Shown: positions 6,897 to 12,309 of the stretch, in pieces
Numbering within the stretch: position 1 is the stretch's first letter
Layout of the letters: each line of letters begins with the position of its first letter
Assembly (NCBI GenBank): GCA_026002045.1
Contig: BOAV01000073.1
Location: 1 to 12,309, forward strand
Origin: Spirochaetia bacterium
GTDB taxonomy: Bacteria > Spirochaetota > Spirochaetia > Treponematales > Breznakiellaceae
Length of the DNA stretch: 12,309 nt
Direction of reading: 5' to 3'
Notes under the pieces: generated by a model
What the model was told of the DNA's origin: nothing
Seen by the model: only the letters and a program-made list of their open reading frames with translations
Database searches by the model: none
Program-made: the position numbers and the translations under genes

Positions 6897-8510
6897 TCAC
6901 TCTACATAAACACCGGTAATGGTGATATCCCCCCAGAGGGAAGAGTAGGACTCCAGGCCCCCAACCGCTTCTTCCCAGAGGTTTTGCAGAGCATAAGAGC
7001 GATCCCGTACTGCAACCCGGCCCCGGGGATCCATCTGGGACAGGGATGTCAGATCCCGGGAAAAGGCGATCCGCTGGTTGTCCAGGTTGCCGAAGTACCA
7101 GCTCTGTTGATCTTCCCGCAGATTAAAGCCCCCCGGTGCAGAGCCGGCGCCCAGGGCCGGGTCCACCGGCGTCCAGCCGAAGCCGTCAATCCAGAATTCC
7201 GCCCAGTAATGGCGGCTCGCGGTACGGAAACGGTTTATCAGGACCCCCGAAACCGGAATGGCGGGGATTCCCGCAGAGCGGGCCAGGGAACAGAAGAGGA
7301 GTGCCGCCATGTAGGGATCGGCCCTTTTCCCTTCGAGCGCCTCAATGGCCCCCCCGGTCAGGGCCGCATTTTGAATGTTCCCTTCCTTGATGAGCCATTC
7401 GTAGATCATCCGGGCCTTGAGGTAGGGATTCTGTTCTTTGCCGATTATGGCGGTTGCCAGATTTTTTATCCGCTCATCCCCCGAGGGGATCAGGGCGGAG
7501 GGGAGGGTGAAAAGGGCCGTCATGGGGGAACGGCTGTCCTGCCTGATCGATTGGGGCCTGATAGTGGTTTCCTGGGCGTAGACCTCTACCTTGTAGCTCA
7601 TGCTGAGTCCCTCGGTGGTATTGGGGCTCAGGTTGGCCAGCTGGAAAAGGGTAGTCCCCCGGTAGTTTTCCACAAAGGGCTCCCTGCTGCGGGAGAGAAG
7701 CTCCGTATTCCGCTGGGCGGCGGAGGCTGCGGGCCTGGGCGCCCAGAGGTAGAGGGTATTCGGCCCCGCTGCGTTCTGAACCCGGATATCCACACCGTAG
7801 CTGATGGTATAACTCCGCTTGTCCCGGAAAGTTTTGGTTCCGGGTTTAAGCGAAACATCGAAGAAGACCGGCCTGGAATTCCCCCGGGGGGTCCGTATTT
7901 CCAGGTTGCCGCTCACCGCGCCGTCGGGAACCCTGACCCGTATTTCCCGCTCGCTCCACAATTCATAACCCGCTTCGCCTTCAAAGACTTCCACCACCCC
8001 AGGACTTCGCTCTTCCACCGGGGATGAGGGGGCCGGTTCCGCGTCCCAGGAAAAATAAACCCCGCTCCGCTCACGGGAATTGCCGAAACCGTTTCCCGTA
8101 ATGGTGATTAGGGATCCAATCTGGCCCGATTGGGGGCTTACGGCGGCTATTTGCGGCCCTGTGCCCGCATCGGGCCCGGACACAGGGGCGGGCATGGTGG
8201 CCCGGTTTGAAAAGAGGAGGGCGTTGCTCACTTTTCCCCCCGTATGGACCCGGACCAGCCCGGAATTCCCGAATTCGGGAACCCGTATCCGTATCAGATC
8301 ATCCCGCCATTCAATATAAGAAGAACTGGTTGGGGGAGTCCCGGCGATGGTCACGAAGGATTCATCCTTTTCGTTTCCAAAATGTTCCCCCCGTATGGTA
8401 AGCAATTCCCCCATCATACCTATCCGGGGATCAAGGGAGTTGATTTGGGGAACCTGTTCTTTACAGGACAGCAAAACCAAAACGAGGCAGAAAATGGAGA
8501 GCTTTTTCAT
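6897..8510 (-). CDS. TIG-repeat lipoprotein with transglutaminase-like domain, catalytic Cys apparently lost
   Basis: This 537-residue protein has a signal peptide with lipobox LLSC (lipidated Cys16). Two immunoglobulin-like IPT/TIG domains follow, about 21-103 and 118-219, each opening with a 'P..G..G..ITI.G..FG' pattern. A strand-rich middle (about 225-340) precedes a transglutaminase-like domain (about 345-465). Its hydrophobic core LLFCSLARSAGIPA (404-417) and HYWAEFWIDGFGWTPVDP (434-451) align well with the family, keeping His434 and Asp450. The catalytic Cys position aligns with Asp398, so thiol catalysis is unlikely; Cys407 is nine residues too late. I infer a binding or scaffold role at the cell surface. 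The start overlaps the previous stop (TAATG), and its stop overlaps the GTG codon at 6900 but not the preferred start of the UMP kinase, 17 bp on. No close Shine-Dalgarno is visible, so translation is probably coupled. Confidence 0.82.
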   Translation of the reverse strand: MKKLSIFCLVLVLLSCKEQVPQINSLDPRIGMMGELLTIRGEHFGNEKDESFVTIAGTPPTSSSYIEWRDDLIRIRVPEFGNSGLVRVHTGGKVSNALLFSNRATMPAPVSGPDAGTGPQIAAVSPQSGQIGSLITITGNGFGNSRERSGVYFSWDAEPAPSSPVEERSPGVVEVFEGEAGYELWSEREIRVRVPDGAVSGNLEIRTPRGNSRPVFFDVSLKPGTKTFRDKRSYTISYGVDIRVQNAAGPNTLYLWAPRPAASAAQRNTELLSRSREPFVENYRGTTLFQLANLSPNTTEGLSMSYKVEVYAQETTIRPQSIRQDSRSPMTALFTLPSALIPSGDERIKNLATAIIGKEQNPYLKARMIYEWLIKEGNIQNAALTGGAIEALEGKRADPYMAALLFCSLARSAGIPAIPVSGVLINRFRTASRHYWAEFWIDGFGWTPVDPALGAGSAPGGFNLREDQQSWYFGNLDNQRIAFSRDLTSLSQMDPRGRVAVRDRSYALQNLWEEAVGGLESYSSLWGDITITGVYVE

Positions 8511-9046
8511 TAGGGAAGTTCATTCCCCGCCGTCTGCCCCGAAGGGGCGGAAAGATCCGTCTCTGCATAGGGCCGCAGTTCCAACAGTATCTCTATACGG
8601 GCATCTTCCGGGGAATTCATCGAACCCAGGGGGAAAAAGTAGATCTGTTCCCCGTATTTTAGGGGGATGGTTTGTATAGTGGTCTGATACCTGATCCCTT
8701 CGCCGGGAATATTTATCCATATTTGCACCTGGGCCACCAGTACCGCATTGCCCTCAGCCCCGAAATTCGGATAGGGGGTAAACTGGACCAGAACCACCAC
8801 ATTGGACCCTACCAGCTTTAAGCCGACAGGCCTGCCGGGAATGGTCACCTTGGAGTTGTTCTCCTTCCACACTTCCTCCTGATTTTGCTCCACCACACGG
8901 GAAACAATGTCCAGCACCACCGCCCGATCCTTGAGTCCGGGGAGCAGTTCCTCCAGTGCGGGCTCCTGGGCTATGGCGGCAGCGCCTGCGGCGAAAAGAA
9001 TGATGCCAAAAAGGCCCATTTTACGGCCGGGGTGCGTAAAAATCAT
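8510..9046 (-). CDS. Exported protein of unknown function in the sigma operon
   Basis: I do not recognise this 178-residue protein. It has an N-terminal signal peptide (positive HPGRK, then a hydrophobic stretch to about residue 26, probable cleavage after AIAQ). The mature part is strand-rich, with one block around 75-150 alternating hydrophobic residues (VVVLVQFTPYP, AVLVAQVQIWINIPG) and no Cys. The end is loose and polar. Its ATG overlaps the anti-sigma stop (ATGA) and its stop overlaps the next start (TAATG), so it is translated as part of the operon. An AAGGG lies about 8 bases before the ATG; an in-frame ATG at 9019 lacks one. The export signal and the position between a membrane anti-sigma factor and a surface lipoprotein suggest an envelope role, which is inference only. 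Confidence 0.8.
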   Translation of the reverse strand: MIFTHPGRKMGLFGIILFAAGAAAIAQEPALEELLPGLKDRAVVLDIVSRVVEQNQEEVWKENNSKVTIPGRPVGLKLVGSNVVVLVQFTPYPNFGAEGNAVLVAQVQIWINIPGEGIRYQTTIQTIPLKYGEQIYFFPLGSMNSPEDARIEILLELRPYAETDLSAPSGQTAGNELP

Positions 9047-9669
9047 CTGGGGGCCCTTGCCGCCGGGGCTTGAGGCCGGTAATCCGCTGCCTTAAGAATG
9101 GTGGGCTCCCCGGAACTCCTGAAATTTCTGCTTTCCGGGAGACGAAGGATCACGATATCCCCGGCATCCGTATCGCCCAGATACTGAAGTACCCCGTTCA
9201 TGTCTGAAACGGGGATCATCCCCTGAAGATCAAGGTCAATGCCGGCCGCCACCGCCATATTCTGGCTCTGGGGGGCCGCAGCGGGCTGCCGCAGCCAGGT
9301 TGAAGCAAGGACGATAACAAAGGCCGCCGCCGCCGCAGTCAGGGCCGCCGCCGCGGGAAGGGGCAGGGAAACGGTTCTGCGCCAAAGATCGGGAACACCC
9401 AAAACGGTTCTGCGCCGCCTGCCTGATGAGCTTCCTGACCCGGCAATCCTGAGCCAGACCCGCTCCTGGGCCCCGGTGACAGCCTGGGCCACCGCAGCGC
9501 CCTCCGGCCCATGGGCCGCTTCCAGCCTGCGGGAAATAAACCTGAAGGTTTCAAGCTTTTCCCGGCATTGGGGACATTCTGCCAGATGGGCTTCCATTTT
9601 TTCTTTCCAGGGTGAGGGCAATTCCCCATCCAGATACACCGAAAGGATTTGACGATCAGGACACATCAT
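9043..9669 (-). CDS. Membrane-bound zinc-finger anti-sigma factor
   Basis: This 208-residue protein is the likely partner of the sigma factor encoded just before it. The N-terminus is a zf-HC2 anti-sigma domain: ILSVYLDGELP at 8-18, then His28-x3-Cys32-x2-Cys35, the zinc motif of the ZAS family, with a further Cys3. A basic stretch RRRR (84-87) precedes one membrane helix at about 103-125, very rich in Ala. The C-terminal part (about 126-208) would face the periplasm. This fits a factor that holds the sigma protein until an envelope signal arrives; the signal is unknown. Its ATG lies inside the sigma gene (14-base overlap), with AAGGAAGG 5 bases upstream in the sigma coding sequence. A second ATG at 9666 is equally possible. 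A 15-bp in-frame direct repeat (9369-9383 and 9402-9416) encodes RRTV twice before the membrane helix. Confidence 0.9.
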   Translation of the reverse strand: MMCPDRQILSVYLDGELPSPWKEKMEAHLAECPQCREKLETFRFISRRLEAAHGPEGAAVAQAVTGAQERVWLRIAGSGSSSGRRRRTVLGVPDLWRRTVSLPLPAAAALTAAAAAFVIVLASTWLRQPAAAPQSQNMAVAAGIDLDLQGMIPVSDMNGVLQYLGDTDAGDIVILRLPESRNFRSSGEPTILKAADYRPQAPAARAPR

Positions 9670-10261
9670 ATGAACCTTCCTTGCTGAAACCGGCCGCAGG
9701 GGCGGGGCCTATATCAGCGTTTAAAAGCCCGGCTAAACGTTCCCGGGCCCTGAATACCCGGACCTTGACGTTCCCCTCGCTGATGCCCAGGGCGCGTCCG
9801 ATTTCCTTGTAATTCAGTTCACCGTATTCTTTTAGTACCAATACCATACGCAGATTCTCGGGTAATTTTTCCAGGGCTTCCTGTACTTCAGTTTGAGTCT
9901 CTTTTTTGATGAGAAGCCCTTCTCCGGTTTCACCGGTCCGTACATCCTCCCGGAACGCCCGTTGATAGGCCTTCCGTTCCCTGTCCTTCCGTTTCGCATA
10001 ATTTAAGGACGCATTTTTAACTACCCGGATAAGCCAGTACTTGGCCTCCTCGGGGTTTGGAAACACCATATTCTTTTCATAGAGCCGGAAAAAGGCTTCC
10101 TGACAGAGATCCTCCGCCGCTTCCGCGCTATTGGCAATACGATAGGCAACCCGGAAGAGTATCGGGAATACCGTATTGTAAAGCCTGCGGAATTCCGCGG
10201 TTGAAAATCCCTGCCCCGCAATCCCTTCCCCTTGCACCCTATCTTCCATACTTAATAACAA
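9656..10261 (-). CDS. ECF-family RNA polymerase sigma factor
   Basis: This 201-residue sigma-24-like factor directs RNA polymerase to a stress-type promoter set. Region 2 covers about 25-92, with the typical YRIANSAEAAEDLCQEAFFR core (40-59) that contacts the -10 element. Region 4 covers about 125-180: EALEKLPENLRMVLVLKEYG, then the helix-turn-helix YKEIGRALGISEGNVKVRVFRARERL (151-176). Region 3 is absent, as usual in ECF factors. The most probable start is TTG at 10261, with AAGGA 6 bases upstream; an ATG at 10249 in the same frame lacks a well-placed Shine-Dalgarno. It heads a five-gene unit with its anti-sigma factor directly after it, the standard autoregulated arrangement. The target promoters cannot be deduced, and I see no repeated ECF-style -35/-10 pair in front of the operon. 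Confidence 0.94.
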   Translation of the reverse strand: MLLSMEDRVQGEGIAGQGFSTAEFRRLYNTVFPILFRVAYRIANSAEAAEDLCQEAFFRLYEKNMVFPNPEEAKYWLIRVVKNASLNYAKRKDRERKAYQRAFREDVRTGETGEGLLIKKETQTEVQEALEKLPENLRMVLVLKEYGELNYKEIGRALGISEGNVKVRVFRARERLAGLLNADIGPAPAAGFSKEGSYDVS

Positions 10262-10281
10262 ACCATTTCCTTAGATGTTAC

Positions 10282-10309
10282 AATATAGTAAGAAATTGAA
10301 AAAGGTCCA
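10282..10309 (-). promoter_or_regulatory. Candidate promoter of the sigma operon, overlapping the palindromic repeat
   Basis: On the minus strand TGGACC (10309-10304, 4 of 6) and TATATT (10287-10282, 5 of 6) are 16 bases apart. The -35 box lies within the arm of palindrome copy B. The -10 box is good and the -35 box is modest. Confidence 0.35.
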
Positions 10310-10381
10310 CGGATTACACGGATTATCACGGATTTTTTTCTTAATCTGTGGAAATCCGTGTAATCCGTGGATCAAATTCTT
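10297..10381. repeat. Dispersed palindromic repeat, copy B (CACGGATTA units)
   Basis: The arms 10306-10324 and 10353-10371 are perfect 19-bp inverted repeats. A third unit on each side extends the stem to about 29 bp with 3 mismatches and an 8-base loop. On the cysS transcript the hairpin starts 8 bases after the stop codon and is followed by CCTTTTTC, which could give weak termination. The last bases overlap the cysS stop codon. It shares both flanks with copy A at 5996-6113. Confidence 0.9.
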
Positions 10382-11843
10382 AATTTCTTCTCCATGTTGT
10401 TCCCGTTGGGCTGTCCTCAAGGATGATGCCCTTTTCTTTCAGGCTTGAGCGGATGCCGTCGGCTTTGGCAAAGTCCTTTGCCTTTTTTGCGGCGGCCCGC
10501 TCGGCGATAAGAGCTTCGATTTTTTGTACCAGTGCCTCGTCCTCCGCCGGTTTGGCTTGGGCGGCATCGACCAAATTAAGGCCCAATACCCGGTCCATGT
10601 CGAAGGCCGCCGGCAGGGCCTCGGCGGGGTTGACCTCGGCATCCCGGAGCAGCCCCCAGAGTTCCGCCAGGGCGCGGGGGGTGGAAAGATCATCCTCCAG
10701 AGCCTTGTCAAAGGCCGCAAGGTAAGTCCCGGCCTTGCCCGCGTAAACAGCATCAGGTGCTTTACCGTCCACCGCCGCACCGTCCGGCAGCGGTCCTGTC
10801 TTCGACAGGTTGGCTTTTTCTGCCAGTGTCTTGATGCGGTCCGTAAGGGATCTGCGGGCGTTTTTGGCGCCATCAAGGCTGTCCCAGGAAAATTGCAGCT
10901 GGCTGCGGTAGTGGCCCCCCAGAAGAAAGTACCGGTAGTCCAGGGCATCGTAGCCCTTATCGATGAGGGATTGCAGGGTGAGGAAGCCCCCGGCGGATTT
11001 GGACATCTTGCCCTTGTCCAGGACGAGGAATTCGTTGTGAACCCAGTACTTTACCCAGGGCTTTTTCCCCGTGGCGGCCTCGCTCTGGGCGATCTCGTTG
11101 GTGTGGTGGATGGGCACATGGTCGATGCCCCCGGCGTGGATGTCGAACTGCTCACCCAGGTATTTACCGCTCATGGCGGAACATTCGATGTGCCAGCCCG
11201 GATAGCCCCGGCCCCAGGGGCTGTCCCAGACCAGGGCCTGGTTTTCAAACTTGCTCTTGGTGAACCAGAGCACAAAATCGTAGGGGTTCCTCTTGTTCTC
11301 GTCAACTTCGGTACGGGAAATTTTCTTTTCATCCAGCCGCAGCAGGGCCAGATCCCCGTAGGAGGGGAATTTGGAAATATCAAAGTAGAGGTTTCCCCCG
11401 GCGGAATAGGTAAAGCCATTGGCCTCGATTTTTTTGATCAAGGCGATCATATCCCCCACATGCTCGGTGGCCTTGCAGACCACCGTGGGGCGTATGATGT
11501 TCATCCGTTCCGTGTCGTTAAAAAAGGCCTTAGTATAGAAGTCCGCAACCTCAAGGACGCTCTTGCCCCGCTCCTCAGCGCTCTTGACCATCTTGTCGTC
11601 GCCCTCGTCGTTATCCCCGCTCAAATGCCCCACGTCGGTGATATTCATCACATGGGTCACCTCGTAGCCCATCCGGCGCAGGGTCCGGGTGAGGATGTCG
11701 TGGGTCACATAGGCCCGGAGGTTCCCGATATGGGCATAGTTATACACCGTGGGCCCGCAGCCGTAAAAGCCGACCTTACCGGCTTCGCGGGGCTCAAAAG
11801 CCTGTATTTCCCGTCCCAGGGTATTAAAAAGGGTAAGCGGCAT
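10380..11843 (-). CDS. cysS: Cysteinyl-tRNA synthetase
   Basis: This class I synthetase charges tRNA-Cys with cysteine. Numbered from the ATG at 11843 it has 487 residues, normal for the family. YGCGPTVYNYAHIGN at 27-41 holds the zinc ligand Cys29 and the HIGH-type motif (HIGN). GWHIECSAMS at 216-225 supplies the second zinc Cys221, and His246 and Glu250 in HHTNE complete the site. KMSKS at 279-283 is the ATP-binding signature. The C-terminus ends in the usual tRNA-binding tail with GTTWRR. The frame is open 51 bases further upstream, but only the ATG at 11843 has a strong Shine-Dalgarno (GGAGG, 4 bases away), and it matches the family start. It is transcribed away from murB and ends in the palindromic repeat before the sigma operon. 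Confidence 0.97.
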   Translation of the reverse strand: MPLTLFNTLGREIQAFEPREAGKVGFYGCGPTVYNYAHIGNLRAYVTHDILTRTLRRMGYEVTHVMNITDVGHLSGDNDEGDDKMVKSAEERGKSVLEVADFYTKAFFNDTERMNIIRPTVVCKATEHVGDMIALIKKIEANGFTYSAGGNLYFDISKFPSYGDLALLRLDEKKISRTEVDENKRNPYDFVLWFTKSKFENQALVWDSPWGRGYPGWHIECSAMSGKYLGEQFDIHAGGIDHVPIHHTNEIAQSEAATGKKPWVKYWVHNEFLVLDKGKMSKSAGGFLTLQSLIDKGYDALDYRYFLLGGHYRSQLQFSWDSLDGAKNARRSLTDRIKTLAEKANLSKTGPLPDGAAVDGKAPDAVYAGKAGTYLAAFDKALEDDLSTPRALAELWGLLRDAEVNPAEALPAAFDMDRVLGLNLVDAAQAKPAEDEALVQKIEALIAERAAAKKAKDFAKADGIRSSLKEKGIILEDSPTGTTWRRN

Positions 11844-11865
11844 GGTTCCTCCGTTAACAATGATT

Positions 11866-11894
11866 AAAATACGTGAATTTTGGGGAAAAAGCAA
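11866..11894 (-). promoter_or_regulatory. Candidate promoter of cysS
   Basis: On the minus strand TTGCTT (11894-11889) and TATTTT (11871-11866) are 17 bases apart, with 22 bases from the -10 box to the ATG. The boxes match consensus at 3 and 4 positions. The distance leaves a short leader containing the GGAGG ribosome site. Confidence 0.4.
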
Positions 11895-11905
11895 GCGGGA
11901 TGAGC

Positions 11906-11934
11906 TTGTACTTGGGGCAAACCACAGTTATAAT
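11906..11934 (+). promoter_or_regulatory. Candidate promoter of murB
   Basis: A perfect -10 box TATAAT (11929-11934) is preceded after 17 bases by TTGTAC (11906-11911, 3 of 6). The murB ATG starts 10 bases after the -10 box, so transcription would begin within a few bases of the start codon. No Shine-Dalgarno is visible. Confidence 0.5.
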
Positions 11935-11944
11935 CTGAAAATTG

Positions 11945-12309
11945 ATGAATAATCTCCCCCCTCTGCGTAGTTTCATTGAAAAGCTCAATGCGGAAATCCA
12001 TTTTGCAGAAGCTACTGATGTAGCGCTTCTCCGTTATGACGAGCCTATGGCCTCTCATACTACCTTCAAAGTCGGCGGCCCCGCCGATGTCTGGGTACAG
12101 CCCCGGGGGGATTGGTTCCCGGAATACGCCGCAGCGCTGCTCAAAGCAGCCCGTGCGGAGGGCATCCCGGTTTTTATCCTGGGAGGCGGGGCAAACCTGG
12201 TGGTCGGTGACAGGGGCATCCGGGGGATAGTGCTGGATATGACCGGATGGCAGGGTTTAAATATTGAAGGGGAAAGGGTGACTGTCCGGTCGGGGACAGG
12301 GATAAACGC
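11945..12309 (+). CDS. murB: UDP-N-acetylenolpyruvoylglucosamine reductase, N-terminal part (cut by window edge)
   Basis: This enzyme reduces UDP-GlcNAc-enolpyruvate to UDP-MurNAc with NADPH and FAD, a committed step of peptidoglycan synthesis in the cytosol. The window holds 121 codons, most of the FAD-binding domain. HTTFKVGGPADVW at 38-50 is the conserved entry motif, and LGGGANLVVGDRGIRG at 79-94 is the FAD pyrophosphate-binding loop (Ala in place of the common Ser). The C-terminal catalytic part lies beyond 12309. An in-frame TGA lies just upstream, so the start is the ATG at 11945 or a TTG directly before it. It diverges from cysS. Confidence 0.93.
   Translation, partial: MNNLPPLRSFIEKLNAEIHFAEATDVALLRYDEPMASHTTFKVGGPADVWVQPRGDWFPEYAAALLKAARAEGIPVFILGGGANLVVGDRGIRGIVLDMTGWQGLNIEGERVTVRSGTGIN

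Noticed and set aside
6984..8027. Plus-strand open frame of 347 codons opposite the TIG lipoprotein gene
   Set aside because: The translation is low-complexity Gly/Pro/Arg with no domain, and the minus-strand gene has a signal peptide and recognisable domains.
9369..9416. 15-bp direct repeat (33-bp period) in the anti-sigma gene
   Set aside because: The match stops after 15 bases and encodes only a basic RRTV motif before the membrane helix; it is too short to argue for a duplication or a regulatory site.
10524..11867. Long plus-strand open frame of 447 codons opposite cysS
   Set aside because: cysS on the other strand has all catalytic and zinc motifs over the same bases; the plus-strand product has no recognisable domain and is a by-product of GC-rich third positions.
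11844..11894. Extension of cysS to an upstream ATG at 11894
   Set aside because: The added 17 residues are not family-like, no ribosome site precedes them, and the extension would cover the candidate promoter; the GGAGG lies before the ATG at 11843.

Overview
The window looks like a spirochaete chromosome, most likely a Treponema of the termite-gut type. This rests on a long PPi-dependent phosphofructokinase, an archaeal-type UMP kinase, many exported lipoproteins, and core genes (cysS, murB) next to an ECF sigma/anti-sigma pair, in DNA that is clearly GC-rich apart from the left end. The genus is inferred, not proven.

Left end (1-870): the N-terminal 232 codons of a tyrosine-recombinase-type integrase run off the window edge. 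It lies in AT-richer DNA just downstream of the 3' end of a tRNA-Leu(GAG) gene, the usual geometry of an integrative element using a tRNA as its attachment site. A large inverted repeat and a pair of 10-bp direct repeats fill the space between the tRNA and the integrase. The tRNA has its own strong promoter.

Middle (926-5942), all on the minus strand: pfp (glycolysis with pyrophosphate), then 25 bp later an exported DUF4139 protein, then a GH18-fold lipoprotein with its own candidate promoter.

Right-middle (6118-10261), minus strand: a tightly packed five-gene operon. In transcription order it holds an ECF sigma factor, a zinc-finger membrane anti-sigma factor, an exported protein of unknown function, a TIG-domain lipoprotein with a transglutaminase-like domain that seems to lack its catalytic Cys, and a UMP kinase. 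Four of the five genes overlap the next one or the previous one; the UMP kinase follows after a 17-bp gap. The UMP kinase gene carries an in-frame tandem 39-bp insertion next to its active site.

Right end (10380-12309): cysS (minus) and the start of murB (plus) diverge from a shared 101-bp promoter region.

Two copies of a dispersed palindromic repeat built from CACGGATTA-like units (5996-6113 and 10297-10381) sit exactly between the three minus-strand transcription units cysS, sigma operon and pfp, and may insulate them. No stretch over 300 bp lacks a gene.
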